From Actinomycetota bacterium (lineage in GTDB: Bacteria; Actinomycetota; Thermoleophilia; Gaiellales; Gaiellaceae): a stretch of 5,512 nucleotides of DNA. The notes beneath the pieces were generated by a model. It was given only the letters and a program-made list of their open reading frames with translations. It was not told where the DNA came from and made no database searches. Shown here piece after piece: positions 5,285 through 5,512 of this stretch. The stretch covers positions 1 through 5,512 of the forward strand of contig VAXK01000243.1 in assembly GCA_005885565.1 (NCBI GenBank), given 5' to 3'. Both the position numbers and the translations under genes were made by a program. The first letter of the stretch is position 1. Every line of letters starts with the position of its first letter.

Positions 5285-5512
5285 GGCCCGACCTCGCGGC
5301 CGGCGGCGGTGCCCGGCCGCACGGTGCGCAGCCAGTCGCCCAAGGCCCGGGCGGCGCGGCCGCGGTGGCTGATCGCGTCCTTCTCGTATGGCTCGAGCTC
5401 GGCCATGGTGCGGCCGTCGGAGATGTCGACCGGCACGAACGCCGGGTCGTAGCCGAAGCCGCCGTCGCCGCGCGGCTCCTCGGCGAGGACGCCATCGCAG
5501 CGCGCCTCGAAC
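5281..5512 (-). CDS. rdgB: XTP/dITP diphosphatase (RdgB/HAM1 family), C-terminal fragment (5' end beyond the right edge)
   Basis: RdgB hydrolyses non-canonical purine nucleoside triphosphates (dITP, ITP, XTP) to monophosphate and pyrophosphate, keeping deaminated bases out of DNA and RNA. The last 76 residues are present and contain the family's key C-terminal motifs: GDGGFGYDPAFVP (nucleobase pocket), TMAELEPYEKDAISHRGRA, with Glu and Lys of the EK pair and the SHRGRA substrate-binding motif, then the final helix ARALGDWLRT. The sequence ends in TGA at 5283-5281, overlapping the ATG of the transporter gene. The N-terminal part, including the phosphate-binding start of the protein, lies outside the window. 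Confidence 0.95.
   Translation of the reverse strand, partial: FEARCDGVLAEEPRGDGGFGYDPAFVPVDISDGRTMAELEPYEKDAISHRGRAARALGDWLRTVRPGTAAGREVGP

Noticed and set aside
4361..5452. Plus-strand open frame of 363 codons opposite the CDF gene and rdgB
   Set aside because: It crosses two real genes in antisense; the Arg/Asp/Val-rich product has no recognisable domain.

Overview
This is a very GC-rich stretch of bacterial chromosome with tightly packed, mostly minus-strand genes, frequent GTG starts and repeated 4-nt ATGA/GTGA stop-start overlaps. The protein sequences (a PyrF N-terminus reading ...RSQIVLGLDP, an HU protein, a Roadblock/LC7-like protein beside TldD/TldE) suggest a high-GC actinobacterium, possibly of the Thermoleophilia/Solirubrobacterales type. 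That placement is inferred from style and remembered family resemblance, not from a marker gene.

Layout, left to right. Positions 1-77 hold the first codons of pyrF (orotidine 5'-phosphate decarboxylase), running off the left edge on the minus strand. Upstream of it, 136-483 encodes an HU-family nucleoid protein with an unusual glycine-only C-terminal tail; it has its own Shine-Dalgarno site and a plausible extended -10 promoter. The 142-bp gap from 484 to 625 also carries two adjacent small inverted repeats.

Positions 626-3982 form a compact minus-strand operon of four genes, each joined to the next by a 4-nt overlap. In transcription order they are a Roadblock/LC7-like protein (121 aa), a small uncharacterised protein (87 aa), the zinc metalloprotease subunit TldD (461 aa) and its partner TldE/PmbA (450 aa). 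TldD and TldE are known in other bacteria to form a heteromeric peptidase that degrades unfolded peptides or trims ribosomal peptide precursors. No obvious precursor peptide is visible here.

A 185-bp divergent intergenic region (3983-4167) separates this operon from a 46-aa two-helix membrane protein on the plus strand (4168-4308), which may be translated from a leaderless transcript. Its stop region overlaps by 8 bp the end of a convergent minus-strand gene for a cation diffusion facilitator (4301-5284), whose metal-site residues (HxxxD in both TM2 and TM5) point to zinc. That transporter is in turn joined by an ATGA overlap to the 3' end of rdgB (XTP/dITP diphosphatase), which enters from the right edge.

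The window is largely housekeeping. The points most worth a second look are the polyglycine HU tail, the Roadblock + unknown + TldD/TldE operon, and the compact divergent promoter region. I see no mobile element, CRISPR array, tRNA or rRNA.
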